Under the pieces are notes generated by a model. The model saw nothing but the letters and a program-made list of their open reading frames with translations. It was not told where the DNA came from and ran no database searches. The position numbers and the translations under genes were made by a program. 64,000 nucleotides of DNA from Patella vulgata (Eukaryota > Mollusca > Gastropoda > Patellidae): NCBI RefSeq assembly GCF_932274485.2, contig NC_065885.2, positions 35,663,062 to 35,727,061 on the forward strand, in the 5' to 3' direction. Every line of letters begins with the position of its first letter. Within the stretch, counting starts at the first letter, position 1. Below are positions 46,301 through 58,700 of the stretch, one piece after another.

Positions 46301-48333
46301 ATGTAAACTTCCCCCAAACAAAGGAATGGTATATCGACAATGGTAGCTGTCCTTAAAACTAAATAGCATACCTTAAGCAACAGTGGCAGCTATGCAAATC
46401 AAAATTATGGCATATTAAGTCAGTAAAATGACATTTTTGGCAAAGTGGTGAGTGTTGTGCACAGGCAGGGTATGCTCACTCTTTCTAGAACACCAGATAT
46501 CACTATTACACAAACTCTGTTAGAGGGTTTACAAATTTACATTGTACCAGTAGTGTACAAACAACCCTTTTTGAATGGATATTATTCATGTATGTGCAAT
46601 TAAGTCATTATCTACTTCAGTGAAGCAAACCATGAATAAAGCATTCCTCTTTAATGTAGCAACGGGTGCCGTGCACATGCCAGAGGGCTCTAGAACACCT
46701 GATACCACTTTCCATTGGAAAGTTGCTCATAAACCTTTGAATAATAGCGCCTAACAGGCAGCTGTGTTTAATTATGTTCTCCTGATTTTGATTGTTTCTG
46801 TGTGTTTGAAGTATATGTTTGTGATATGCGCTTAGAAACACTTCACGTGTAATGAAGCGCTATATAAATCGAACAATAATAATAATAATAATGTCAACTA
46901 AAAACGACACTATTTCAACCAATCACCATAGGTGAAATATACAGTGTCATTCTACCAACACGTTTATTATCAGGCTCAGCGGAACTATGACTGGACTCAA
47001 TTCCATGTCACTCGATTGAAATTTGGAGTGTTCCAGACGGAACATTGAGAACCATTATGTTTTATTACTGCTTTAATGATAGTATTTCTGGTTGAGGTTC
47101 TCTTAGTGTTTCATAAGTTAGAAGATAGAATAGTCCCCACTGAACAGATGTACTCTTTTCTACATAAGTCTGTTTGTACTTCTGTTTGTACTATTCTCTC
47201 CACCCACATCAGCTGTTGATCCAGCAGCTACACAGATCTATCATCTTGTCCAGCCTCTGCTACTCTTTTATTTGTACAATATATACAACTTTCTGGTTTC
47301 AGATTGATCCAGCATCAAATTTAACTTTTAATTTAACTTTAAAAGAAAGTGAAAAAGAAGCTCGAAGTCAGTTGGTTCTGCCTTACACGTATGATAAAAA
47401 TAAGTAAGAAATAATTTGTTGATAAATTTGGAAACGGAACAGCACGTACGCCAAATTTTGTATTTTTTTTTTTAATCCACAATCGTTTTTCTTTTCTTTG
47501 TTTGATATTTACATTGTGTGAAGTAAAAGTTAGTGTCTAGCATCTTATTTCTTGATAATATCAACTTTGTGACTTAGCAAAGATAAACACAAACAAAAGT
47601 AGATAAAACCGTTTTATGGTTAGTTACCATAATTATCTATAAAATTCAAGTGGTTCGGTTGAAGTAGAGTCATGATTAATGTACAAATCTGTTCTACATA
47701 ATGTCTGTTTATACTTTAGTTGGGGGGTGGGGGGGTGGATGGCCGAATGGTTTGCACATGTGTGCTGTATCATAAGGTCTGTCATTGAGTCAACTGGCAT
47801 GATTTCGAATCCCCGGTTGTACTTGACAAGGAGTAAGTTTGCCTGTCCAACCTCGTGGGTTTTCTCTGGGTCCTCCAGTTTCCTCCCATTGCTAAAGACC
47901 CCTACGCTCAAGTGAATTATAGAAATAAGATTGAACCATGTGTTAGTCCCAAAATGACCTAGTTTGTGTCGAGTGGACCTTAACCCCATTTCTCTCTCTC
48001 TCTCGTTCTACTTCAGTTGAGCTGAGATTATAGAATAATTAATTAGTTGGTGAATATTTTTGTTTATGTTGATCGTCATTAGAATATATTTTCTGTCATT
48101 TGAACCACAAATAAACAGTACGAGCTTCGAGAATGGATAGATTGAATTTTGATAAAAGGATTTTCAAATTTAAGGAAAACAAAATATGTCCTACGGTAAA
48201 GAATTTAATTCTATTTTGTATTTACAGACAAGATGCAGCTTTAAATCAGCCCGGAGGTGGTAAGATATTCTATGAAGCTGATGATGTGGATGATTTAGAT
48301 GAAGAAGATCCAGATGATGATTTACATATATAG
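40369..48333 (+). CDS. ELP5: Elongator complex protein 5 (first coding exon not located)
   Basis: Exons 40369-40438, 40941-41021, 42328-42554, 43104-43282, 44853-44945, 47303-47403 and 48228-48333 join in consistent phases to give 285 residues. Family signatures are DSVDCID near the N-terminus (human DSVEWEG), NIGIVIDSLSFHLLL in the RecA-like core, IDPASNLTFNLTL...EKEARSQLVLP, and the acidic end IFYEADDVDDLDEEDPDDDL, which closely matches human ELP5. With ELP4 and ELP6 it forms the RecA-like ring of Elongator, which modifies wobble uridines in tRNA (established knowledge). Roughly 15 N-terminal residues ending in phase 1 are missing; a weak candidate ATGATGCTAG|GTGGA at 39620 would give a shorter start. 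Introns hold SINEs B and C, a MITE A pair and a family D element. Possible AATAAA at 48480. Confidence 0.92.
41222..41609 (+). mobile_element. MITE family A, full copy
   Basis: ACATACTTTATGCAAGAGC to CCCGTAATGTATCT, flanked by TTAA on each side. 388 bp, in an ELP5 intron. Confidence 0.88.
42692..43018 (+). mobile_element. SINE family C, full copy
   Basis: The tRNA-like head GGGAGCCGCTGTGGCTCAGG is followed by CTAACCTGGAGGTCCTGTG. The end GTTAAACCCCATCCATTTC has lost most of the ATTTC tail. In an ELP5 intron. Confidence 0.85.
43380..43650 (-). mobile_element. SINE family B, inverted
   Basis: GAGAGAGAGAAATGGGGTTT begins the inverse copy, which runs to AACCATTCGGCCATCCAAC. In the ELP5 intron after 43282. 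Confidence 0.85.
43955..44330 (+). repeat. Repeat family E copy
   Basis: GATCTCGGTTCCTTTCGATA, TGGATTATGACCCCTGATTG and GTGGACCCTCTAGAAGTCAC match the units at 30405-31020. Confidence 0.7.
44515..44770 (+). mobile_element. SINE family C copy
   Basis: Contains GCTAGCCTGGAGGTCGGGTG with TTTGATCCCTGC (B box), and ends AGGACGTTAAACCCCATTTC plus ATTTC units. The head is degraded. Confidence 0.85.
45008..45249 (+). mobile_element. MITE family A, internally deleted copy
   Basis: ACATACATTATGCAAGAGC to ACATAATGTATCT, TTAA on both sides. 242 bp instead of about 390. Confidence 0.85.
45434..46152 (+). mobile_element. Tandem-core element, family D (pearl-like architecture)
   Basis: Short inverted ends (TGTCCCCCGCC at the left, GGCGGGGGACA at the right), a GTCT/GTCC microsatellite at 45480-45533, then three almost identical 146-bp units (period visible at 45596, 45742, 45888) and one diverged unit. 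Bivalve 'pearl' elements, now grouped with Helitron-like non-autonomous elements, have a similar ends-microsatellite-tandem-core plan; kinship is inferred. In an ELP5 intron. Confidence 0.8.
46820..46893 (+). mobile_element. SINE/LINE 3' tail fragment ending in (AAT)n
   Basis: GTAATGAAGCGCTATATAAAT followed by AATAATAATAAT resembles the GCGCTATATAAAT plus trinucleotide tail of a widespread SINE/LINE class. The upstream boundary is unclear. Confidence 0.45.
47719..48005 (+). mobile_element. SINE family B, full copy with duplication
   Basis: Head GATGGCCGAATGGTTTGCAC, B box TTCGAATCCCCGG, end TTAACCCCATTTC and (TC)n. The flanks TACTTTAGTTG and TACTTCAGTTG form an 11-bp duplication with one difference. 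In the last ELP5 intron. Confidence 0.88.
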
Positions 48334-49877
48334 CTATATGACTTTATAAGTTGTCTGTGTTTCAGTTAATTGGAGTGTGACTGAGTGATCTGGATCATAA
48401 GGGGTGTTATCAATGCAAATGTTGTGGTTTTGATACAATGCTTCTCTATGAGATGTAAATATTCTGCTTTAGGCCAAAAAATAAAGTTTTCTCTCAGGAG
48501 AGCATACAATGCCCTTCTTCCCCTACCACAGCAAACTTGCATCTTAATTTCCATTATCAAATTCCGTACATAATGATAAACAGATAATTAGAAGGGGTTC
48601 TGTTGAAATATTTTGCATCATTCTGTAATTTGTGGGTGTAATAGAGAAAAAAGATATATATAGTTATTCAACACTTATTATTTATATTCTAATATACATC
48701 CTTAATAAAGTGTATAAAAATAGTTACATACATGTATGCATTAGCCTTTGATTGAAATTTAAAACCGGGATGCACATACCACATGATAACAGAGTGGAGC
48801 TACAATAATAATATATCTATTTGGCTCCAGTCAGTTCAACTGCTGCTAGGGTGTCCCACCATAAATAAATATCTCCCAATATCTCGATAATTATACCACA
48901 ATAAGTATATATATATAACAAGTCTTAACTTACCACCTCACATTTATAGTCCCAAAATACCGTTGTGTTGTATTTAACAAGTTATAATTATTTCAAATAA
49001 TTAAAAAATTAGACTGAAAAAGTTGTTAAGCCATTCAATCTGGGCATTTTTTAGTGCAAAATAGGTTATCTGCCCTTGATATGAAATTACTCCATCTTCA
49101 GCTGCCTACCAATCGTTCTCCGGCTGATTGACAGGCTGGGATAATCAAGATTATTTTCTACAAAACGTTACAGAAAGCTAGATCACTAAATGTAATTTAG
49201 AAACACACACGTTAGTCAACTCAACAATTGTTTTGAGAACCTTGTAAAAACAAAAATAAGATACTACTAGTATGCTATTCTTGCCTAATGAAGGAACTTT
49301 GGAGATAATTATTAATTTTACTAAACCAAAAGATGCCGCTCCTAACTGTATAGTTCATAATATAGCAAATTCAAAAACATAAAGAACATAATTTCCAAAG
49401 CTGCCGTAACAAGGAATCAGAAATATTATTGTTATTCAGAATAGTTAACAACAGATTTTTTACGGCTTTAATAGTCGTTAGATGTGTTGAAAATTTCATG
49501 TGCGATGGCTATTTATAGCATCACTGACTATACCGCCCAGTATTCTCGCACTGCATGAGTAGCTGTAGTGTGTACAACTTTTAATAAAGAACATTTTGGA
49601 TGTGTGGGGCACCCTACTGTTGCCAAACTGGTTTAACTTCATACAATCACAGAGTCACATTTATAAGTTAACAAAACCAAACATGTCCAGTTAAAACATA
49701 ACATATTATGGTCATCTACAAACACATTGAATCTTACATTTCTTAAATACGTTTCAAAACTCTTAGTTCCTAATTAAATTAGCTGGTAGCCAAAATAATG
49801 TTTGTTTACTGTAAGAGACATTATTGTCAGATAAATAATGTGTATTATTCTAGAATAATGCAAGTACCCAAGCTTAA
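48334..49877. other. ELP5 3' flank
   Basis: The 3' UTR probably ends soon after AATAAA at 48480. Beyond that is AT-rich sequence in which I recognise nothing. Confidence 0.4.
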
Positions 49878-50236
49878 AAATACATTATGGAAGAGCTAAA
49901 TCTGTCTATTGCAGGTCTTTTAGGCCTTAAATGTTATCTAAATTATTAATTAGATATTAATTAATCTATCCAGACCATAATCAACTCTAGATGGCATCGC
50001 TAGCCTGCGATCTTTAGTGGATTGTGAGCCGATTTACTGCATAACTTTCCTTCACTATTATCGTACTGATTTTAGTAATGATGATCAAGGCTAGCCGGAA
50101 ATTTCAACCGCTTAGTTCTCGGTTCATAGTGTATCAATTTGAATGAAATTTTCAGCAAATTGCCTTTACATTATCTAGTTTTTAACTATTATAGTGAGAA
50201 CTGCCAACTCGTTATCGAATCTTCCATAATATATCT
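49878..50236 (+). mobile_element. MITE family A copy
   Basis: AAATACATTATGGAAGAGC to TCCATAATATATCT, TTAA on both sides. More diverged than the ELP5 intron copies. Confidence 0.82.
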
Positions 50237-50989
50237 TTAAACTCCAGGCATACAATCTTGTGTGTTTTAACAAATCACAGGTAGGCAAATATATTTTACT
50301 AAGGTTAACAATAACATGTCAATCATTGTCTTGGATATAACCAATGTCTGTAACATATCATTACTACTCTTGGTTCAACACAACAAAAAGCATTGGCTAT
50401 TATTATGTTATTTGAAGTCTCAAAGGTCAGTTTTGATGACATGCGGAGAGCCTATCAAAAGTTCACAATGGAAATGTATCTCTTGGCACTATTGTAATGT
50501 GTGAACCACGGGTAGTATTAATACATTATTCTCTTGGATATACTAAGATGACCATATCAAAAACAATATACACTAACACCGGTTAAAACTTTATAATAAC
50601 AAATAATAAATATGCACCAAAGAGTTCATTAAATGGTTATATATTAAATATGGCATAAAATATAATAAAATACATAGATTGAAGGTAAAATCAAGGATAG
50701 CAGTCCACAAAGTCTTTGTTCTGTATGTATTTCTGAGTAATTTTTGTAACTTAGTGATTCTTGTGATACAGTGCAAAATTTTGTGGAAATATAAGTTCAT
50801 TCTGCATGTCCGCTCAGTGCTCATTTGAAGGATTATAATCCTTGACCAACAAGCTGTAGGGTATAATAACTAAAACTGCACTACTACTACCAGACATGTA
50901 CATGTACTATTAAGACTACATTTAAGACCAATTGCCAATGATAATAATATGTCTATTTCTAAAGTGCTAAATCTACAAAATGTGTTCAT

Positions 50990-51290
50990 GGAAATGAAAT
51001 GGAGTCCTACGTTCCTTCCCAACCGAGCTAATGAAGACAGGCATACGAAATACAGTGTGTTATATGAGAAATTTGCCTTGACGGCAGCACTGTTATCTAC
51101 TCTTAATCCAAATTCCAACTGGCAAGCTTTGTTTTGTGCACGCCAACTTGTAAGCTTACAAACTAGACCTTGGTTTTTCTTCCCATCTGAATGACTAAAC
51201 GTAAAGGGAAACTACACCAGAGTTTTTGTGTCCCCAAAAGTGTGACAGGCAGATGGATGAAGCCATTTTAATAGTTCCCTGCTTTGTAGT
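50990..51290 (-). mobile_element. SINE family C fragment joined to a family D end
   Basis: GAAATGAAATGGAGTCCTAC to TTTTTCTTCCCATCTGAATG is an inverted SINE C lacking its head. GTGTCCCCAAAAGTGTGACA to TTCCCTGCTTTG (51221-51282) is an inverted end of family D. Confidence 0.65.
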
Positions 51291-52787
51291 CTATGATGAT
51301 AATGTACATATATATATATATATAATATTGATGTTGAGCAATCATTCCAAACTGTTTTTGAAGCTTTTATTTTGTATGACAGTATACTGATATATATGTC
51401 CATCAGTAGCATTTTGAAGGTAGGCAAGAATGTTGCATTGTAATATAAAAACAATCTTAATTATTCAGACTTGTACAACAATTATAAAAATTGTTATAAC
51501 AATAACCATCATAAAACTGATGTACCACTCTGAATTTCATTACTCTTTAAAATAAAACAATTCCAGCTTATTAAAAAGAAGACATTCCAAAAATGTTTAC
51601 CGTACAAGCTTATGTGACATACACAAATCATAAAAAAAAAAAGGTGCATAATCCAAACAAGTTTGAAAAACAAATCTTAAAAACTCTGATTTGTGAAGTG
51701 ATGGATGGACAAGCAGGAGTGATGACAATATACCCCAACATATAACAATCTACAATTCATGTAACAAAAAAAGTACTAAATATGTTTGTAAATTTAACAG
51801 AAATATAAAATACTGGTAAACATAATACCAGTCATTAAAAGACAATAACAGTAACTCTTAACAGTAAAATATGGATGTAAATGATAAAATATAGAGTATG
51901 ATCACATTCTTTTTGCCTCATGTTCTGCACATGATTGGCTGATGATCAACTGAGCTGTGTCACAGAATAACTTTTCAGCTGATCGTGGGTAAATACACTA
52001 AATATATGTTGTATTCTCGTAAAAAAAAAACTATAATAACATAACTATTAATGGTTTTCAAGGCAAGTAATGGTCTTGGACAACATCTGCCCCTGAATCA
52101 TTTTAAGGAGATAATGAATTCATTTTAGACAAGAATAGACCTATAATTTAAATAATACCAAAATGAGTGAAATAATTTGCAAAAGTTTCACATCTTAATC
52201 TAAGGGTCAAATGTGCACTGCAATTATAAGATCTGTTTCGATGATCATACACTTTTACAAGACAATTAAACTTTTAAAGATCCCTCTGCACATTACTCAA
52301 ACAAAAGTACACCATAATTATGTGGTTTGTCCGACAGACAACAAATAAAATTAATTTATGTACTTTTAATTAGAAGCTGGCCATATCCAAGCTCTATGAG
52401 ATATTTTTCCCCCTTTCTGATCAATGCTAAGATGTAATTATTTCAGTTTATCATCAAGGACATAATCCAAAATGTAAAAGCCAAAAATTTTATAATCTTC
52501 CAAAGTTCCATGGGAAAATCCTGGTGCTGCTACCATCTTATTTCGAAAATGATCTACTTAATGGGCACTTGACTTATTGTATATCTAGTAAGAAACAAAT
52601 ACAGAAGAACAGAAGTTTGTTTATGGCTAATCTAAAATGACTGTGTCACAGTGTAATGGCACTTCGCATTAATGCAAATTCTAAACATCAGATTCTTTTT
52701 TTCTGAAAGTCCTTTGATACAATAAATATATCTCCTGGTGTAGTAATGTTTATTAATGTTATCTTCTAATCAATGTATTTACATACT
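51291..52787. other. Intergenic region between ELP5 and the CoA-transferase
   Basis: AT-rich. The right part is probably the CoA-transferase 3' UTR (minus-strand AATAAA at 52749-52754). No gene or RNA seen. Confidence 0.4.
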
Positions 52788-55700
52788 TCATGGTGCTGGC
52801 ATACACTTTAATCTTTCAAATGCTGACTTTTCTAAACTTTCTCTATGATTGGGATGTGCTATTTTAATCAATTCATAGGCTCTTTGTCTTAGAGTTTTAC
52901 CAAATAAGGATGCTATGCCAAACTCTGTTACAATATAATGAACGTGAGCTCTAGTAGTTGTTACCCCGCTACCTATAATTACAGAAAATAAATATATATG
53001 ATGAATAAGTTCAGTGGCATGCAGAGGTGAGACCTGGGACTAACTCCCATGACTCCAGTATAATGCCTAGTACTGAGACAGACATTAAATATGTAAAAAT
53101 AGATGAAATAAAGTTTTTTATTCAAATAAGTAGGGCTGCTTGTATACCAACGATAATTTCAAATCTAACAAGCTGATGTCCCCTGCCGCAATCCCAAAAT
53201 AAATAGATGACGTATATCAATTAATTGGACATTTATCTTTTTGAAATGTATTAAGCAATCAAACTGATTATCTATACTTAGTCTAAGCAGAAAATGTTCA
53301 CGATCGAACTCAGTCAAGGTTCTGAAGTACCTGGTAGTGAAACTATATACTAGTTAGAATCAAAAATATATTTTCCCAATGAAACTGCTTCGCTCTGCGT
53401 GGCTTTAGCGGATAATTTTAATCACTGAATACTGCCAAGACATTCACCAAATGAACATCTACACCAAGTTTAAACATTCTACCACTATTAAAAGCTGAGT
53501 TGTTATGTCTTGACCAATCAGATTGAAGTATCTACTTAGCCTAAGCAGAAAATGCTCATCATTGAACTTAGTCAAGGTACTGATGTAATGAAACTATAAA
53601 CGAAGTTGACCACTCTCAATCAATTAGAATCAAAGTTATTGAGCTCGGAAGTTGCTTATCGTGATTAATGAAACTTAGTTAAGGTATTGATATAATGAAA
53701 CTATACACCAAGTTTCAGAATCAAATTGCTTATCTATGCTTACCCTAAGCAGAAATGCTCATCTTCGAACTCCATTCAGGCATTCATCTACTAAACACCT
53801 ACGCCAAGTTTGAACATTCTACCTCAATTAGAAGGTGAGTTATTGTTTCCCAAAAAGTGTGATGGACTGACAGATGTACGAACAGACCCATTTTGATAGC
53901 CCCCTGCTTTCCTCGAAATAAGATTAATCAGTTTTCTATACTTACCTTCAGTAATAAATGGCACGATTTTAGAATCTCCCTTCTTAGTGGTTGATGGCAT
54001 AGCTATTATAGGTTTACCGTGACCATCTAAACCTAACGCTGCCCCTCGTATAAAATCTATCTGGCCACCTACCCCTGTAAAAAAAAAGAACCACATATAA
54101 ATGATTACCATCTTCAACAATAAGGAATAATTTTGAAGGCGGTATTTTGGTGTTTGCTTGTTAATGCCAAATTCAATATTTTGTTTGTTTCCTGGTGTCA
54201 TGGTACCAGGTTTGGCTTGGTACCGAATGATTTTCTAAGTTCACCCCAAACTGAATGATTTTCTAAGTTCCCCCCAAACTGACCGTAGCCTTGAAATATT
54301 TATAAAAAAAAAAATATATATATAAAGAAATACATAACTTAATCAAGAAATTACACTTAATAAGCTTTGGGAGAAACAATGAAAAAAAAGAGAGAGAGAG
54401 AGAGAGAGAGAAAAATGGGGTTTAAACTAGGTTATTTCGAGACTAACATATGGTTTAATTTTATTTCAATAATTCGCTTGCTCATAGGGGTCTTTAGCAG
54501 TGGGAGGAACCCGGAGGGCGCGGAGAAAACCCACGAGGCTGGACAGGCGACCCTTCTCCTTGTCACGTACAACCGGGGATTCAAAACCACGTCAGTTGAC
54601 TCAATGACAGGCTTTATGATACAGCACGCACATGCTAACCATTCGGCCATCCAACCCCCCCAAAAAAAGAAAGAAGAAGAAATCAATTTAGCAACATGAT
54701 TCTGGGTTGTTATGATATTAAAACATGTAATAGATAGATACATAGGTATGTAAGTCATGTCTTTTTTTACTCATTTCCCTTGCATAAGGAACCAAGCTAA
54801 ACTGGGTACCAAGATAAACCAAGTAACATGAGTCTGGATGGTTTGTTTTTCTCTTGTATAGTAAGTTTATTGACAATTATTAATGTAAACTAAACAATTT
54901 TATTAAACAACCATTACAAATTGCAAACACTAAAACATAAATGGAAGGTAAGGAAAGTCACAAACTGGGACTGACAGGCAACAATAAATCGCCACTTTTT
55001 ATGGTTGATTTAGAATCCAGGACAATATTTAATTATACCATGAGTGCCTCTGAATTAATATAGTTGGAGGATGACATGAATTATGCTGTATTGTTATTCC
55101 AAATTATCAAACTTATTCATTTCACAAAGCCAGAAACATCATTTTTAAATTCATGTAGTATGGATAATAATTAATACAGACTAAAGTTCTGTGAGATTAT
55201 AAAAGGATTTAACTTTGTAGTTTGGTACAACCGTAAGTAATCAATGAAAATTTGACATGGTCATTTTCCTTCCTTTTCAATTATAATATGTAAGTATTTT
55301 AACATATATGGATATATGGCAACATTTTTAATTGTCAAATCAAAAAGTATATTACTGTTTTAAATTACACAACATGCGGTGAAAAACATGTATTACGATT
55401 ACATCAGATGAAATAAAAGCATTTGCATTGTGACCTAAAACAACAATCAAGTTAAAGACATGTTCCCTTTAGTTTAGTTAGTTCATCTTATGCAATCTCA
55501 AAACCTAGAAATATAACATTACAGACTGAAAGTGATTAGTAAGCTCACAATAAATAAAGTTTGATAGATGATAGTTTGCACATATTTTTCAAACAATATG
55601 TATTTTAAACTGTTAGTGTTGAGGAAATGTATCTTTAACCGTGACAGAACTATGTATAGTGCTCAAGTCATCTATAAAAACTGTACTGTAGCTTTCATTT

Positions 55701-58700
55701 TCAAATAAAAGGCTACACTGCAAATGTCACATCATGCAGTACCAACACTGTTATATTAAGAAAAATAAATGACTTGTAAAAATATATAAGCAGCACATCT
55801 TAAGCCAGATAAAACAACTTAATCAAATAGATTGGAATTCAGGCAATAAAAAATACATGCACATGTACCAGCAGTTAAGTCATCAAAACTCAACATAACA
55901 AGCCAACAGTGAGGCTGATGTCCCCCTGCCGAAATCCCGAAATAAATAGATGACACATATTAATTAATTGCATGTTTATCTTTTTCAAAATTTTCGAGCA
56001 ATCAAACTGCTTATCAACTATACACTAAGTTTCATCACTCTCAGAAAGAATCAAAGTCAAAGAAATTGCTTAGCTCTGTTTAGCTTTAGCAGGAAATGTT
56101 AATTTGACCAATCAAATTGCTTATCGCTCCTTATCCTAAGCAGAAAATTCTCATCAAACTTAGTCAAGGTAATGATATAATGAATCTATACTCAGAGTTT
56201 CATAGCTCTAACTTAATTAAAACCAATGTTATCGTGCCCAAAAGCATAACCAATCAAATTGCTTATCCCTGCTTACTGTAAGCAGACAATGTTCATCATC
56301 GAACTCCATCAAGGCATTCACCTAATGAACACCTACACCAAGTATGAACATTCTACCTCAATTAGAAGGAGAGTTAATGTTTATTGCTCTGCTTACCCAC
56401 AGAAGAAAATGTTCGTTATCAAACTTAGTGAAGGTATTGATGTGATGAAACTATACACCAAGTTTCATCACTCTCACTTAATTAGAACTAAAGTTTTTGT
56501 GTCCCAAAGCATCAATCAATCAAATTGCTTATCTCTGCTTACCCCTAGCAGAAATTTCTCATCTTTGAACTCCATCAAGGCATTCACCTAAACACCTACA
56601 CCAAGTGTTAACAATGTTACTCAATTAGAAGGAGAGTTATATTGTGTTCCAAAGTCTCGACCAATCAAATTGCTTATCGCTCTACTACCCTGAGCAGGAA
56701 ATGTTCATTATCGAACTTAGTCAAGGTATTGATGTAATGAAACTATACACCAAGTTTGATCACTCTCACTTAATCAGAACTAAAGTTAATGTGTCCCAAA
56801 GCATCAACCAATCAAATTTCTTACCTCTGCTTACCCTAAGCAGAAAATGCTCATCTACGAACTCCATCAACCTAATCAACACCTACCACAAGTTTGAACA
56901 TTCTAGCTCAATTAGAGGGAAAGTTATTGTGTCCCAAAAGGTGTGATGGACAGACGGACAGACTAACCGTAACTAACCCATTCTATAGTCCCCTGCTTTC
57001 TTTGAAAGGCTAGGGACAATAACAGGTGTCAACAAAGTTGTCAATGACTCATGATTTGAAAAAGAATTCTGTCTCATGACAACAGAGCAATAAAATTTTT
57101 TAAAAGGATAGGTTTCCAGGCAACAAAAGATACGCCCACAGCAGCTAAGTCATCCCGGGAGTCAACACGGGTTGTCGCATATTTTTTTCATCTTTCAGAA
57201 ATGAAAACCTTTACAACACACTAAAATCTGATTACGATTAACAACCCATTTTACTTCTAGTTCTGCCCTATTCTAACATTTAGCATATAAAACATTTAAT
57301 ATCAATTGCCATAATCATTGGAAATGGTTGAAAATCAATAGACTTCTTCGTCTCATGACCTTAAACACTGTGTCAATCGGATATAAGGTGTCCACAAGAT
57401 ATTTCAAAGTGATCAAGGGCCATAACTCTGGCAGTAATTATCAGAAATCATTGAAAAACAATAGGATTCTTTGTCTCATGACCTTAAACACTGTGTATAA
57501 ATTTATTGTCAATCAGATATGAACTTCAGCTTCTAGAGCGTCCACAAGATATTTCAAAGTCATCAAGGACGGAAATCGTTGAAAATCAATAAGCTTCTTC
57601 GACTCATGACCTTAAACACTGTGTATAATTCTAAAGTCAATCAGATATTAACTTTAGCCTGTAGTGCAGCCATAAGCTATTGTGGATGCTGGACCGACGA
57701 CGACAGTATATGACCACATTTCAATGTGGGCGTATAAAAATTTGCAATAACTCAAACCTATATGTACAGCAGCTCAACAAGTTACAAATACTGGATTGAC
57801 GGACTGACATGACAGATTATTGAATTCACTGATAGATGGAGGAAAAGTCAGCCGGACATAATGTAACAATATTGACATGTAGCAGTATAGATAAAGGAAT
57901 AAATTCTTTGTTCAGATTTACCATCAAACTCAATATCAAGGAAAGAAGGTAGAGCTTCTCATAATAAAAAAAAGAACACAATTTAATTAACACTTCTATT
58001 TTCTAATGACATCACAGGAAAGAAGTGAACATATTTGTTAACACTCTATTGTCAAGCAACAAATAGGCGCCCACCAAAAGCTTTGTGAACGAAGACAAAA
58101 TCTTGAGATGTAAAAATAGGCTCAAAAACTCTTTAAGGTCAGAGCGTTTACAACATCTCTTTGACATTTTTCACAAAATTGATGCATAATTCTAAAGCTT
58201 GAAAAAACAAAAAGCTCAAAAACTAATCTGTCAAGTGTTTAAAAGAAAAGATTTGTTGATGGACTGCCAACAGACAGGGCTGACAACAATATAGTCCCCC
58301 AAGAACAAATCTTAAAACAGCCTATGATTCTATCTCTATATATAATCTGTTAGTCCAATGGTTTACCTTCTTTATGTATGTGATATTTAGAGATCAATGT
58401 ATTGATTTATGAAGGTCATGCATGGTACCAGGTAGTCTTTATGCTATTTCCATTGTATACATCAATACCTCGGAGAATGGGGTGCTTTTGAAATTTTTCA
58501 TATGGAAACCTAATGAATTTTGAATTTTATTGGATATATTTAAGAAGTATCATACCCTCAAGTAGTTATCTCCCCTCATTACTTGATGCATTAGCTTTAG
58601 CTTTTTTGGACAGCGATGCTATTAAATTTGATTGGATACTTTACTCTGAGAACTAATTTATAATAAGCAATGATTGACATTTCGGTAACCTCAGTTAAGT

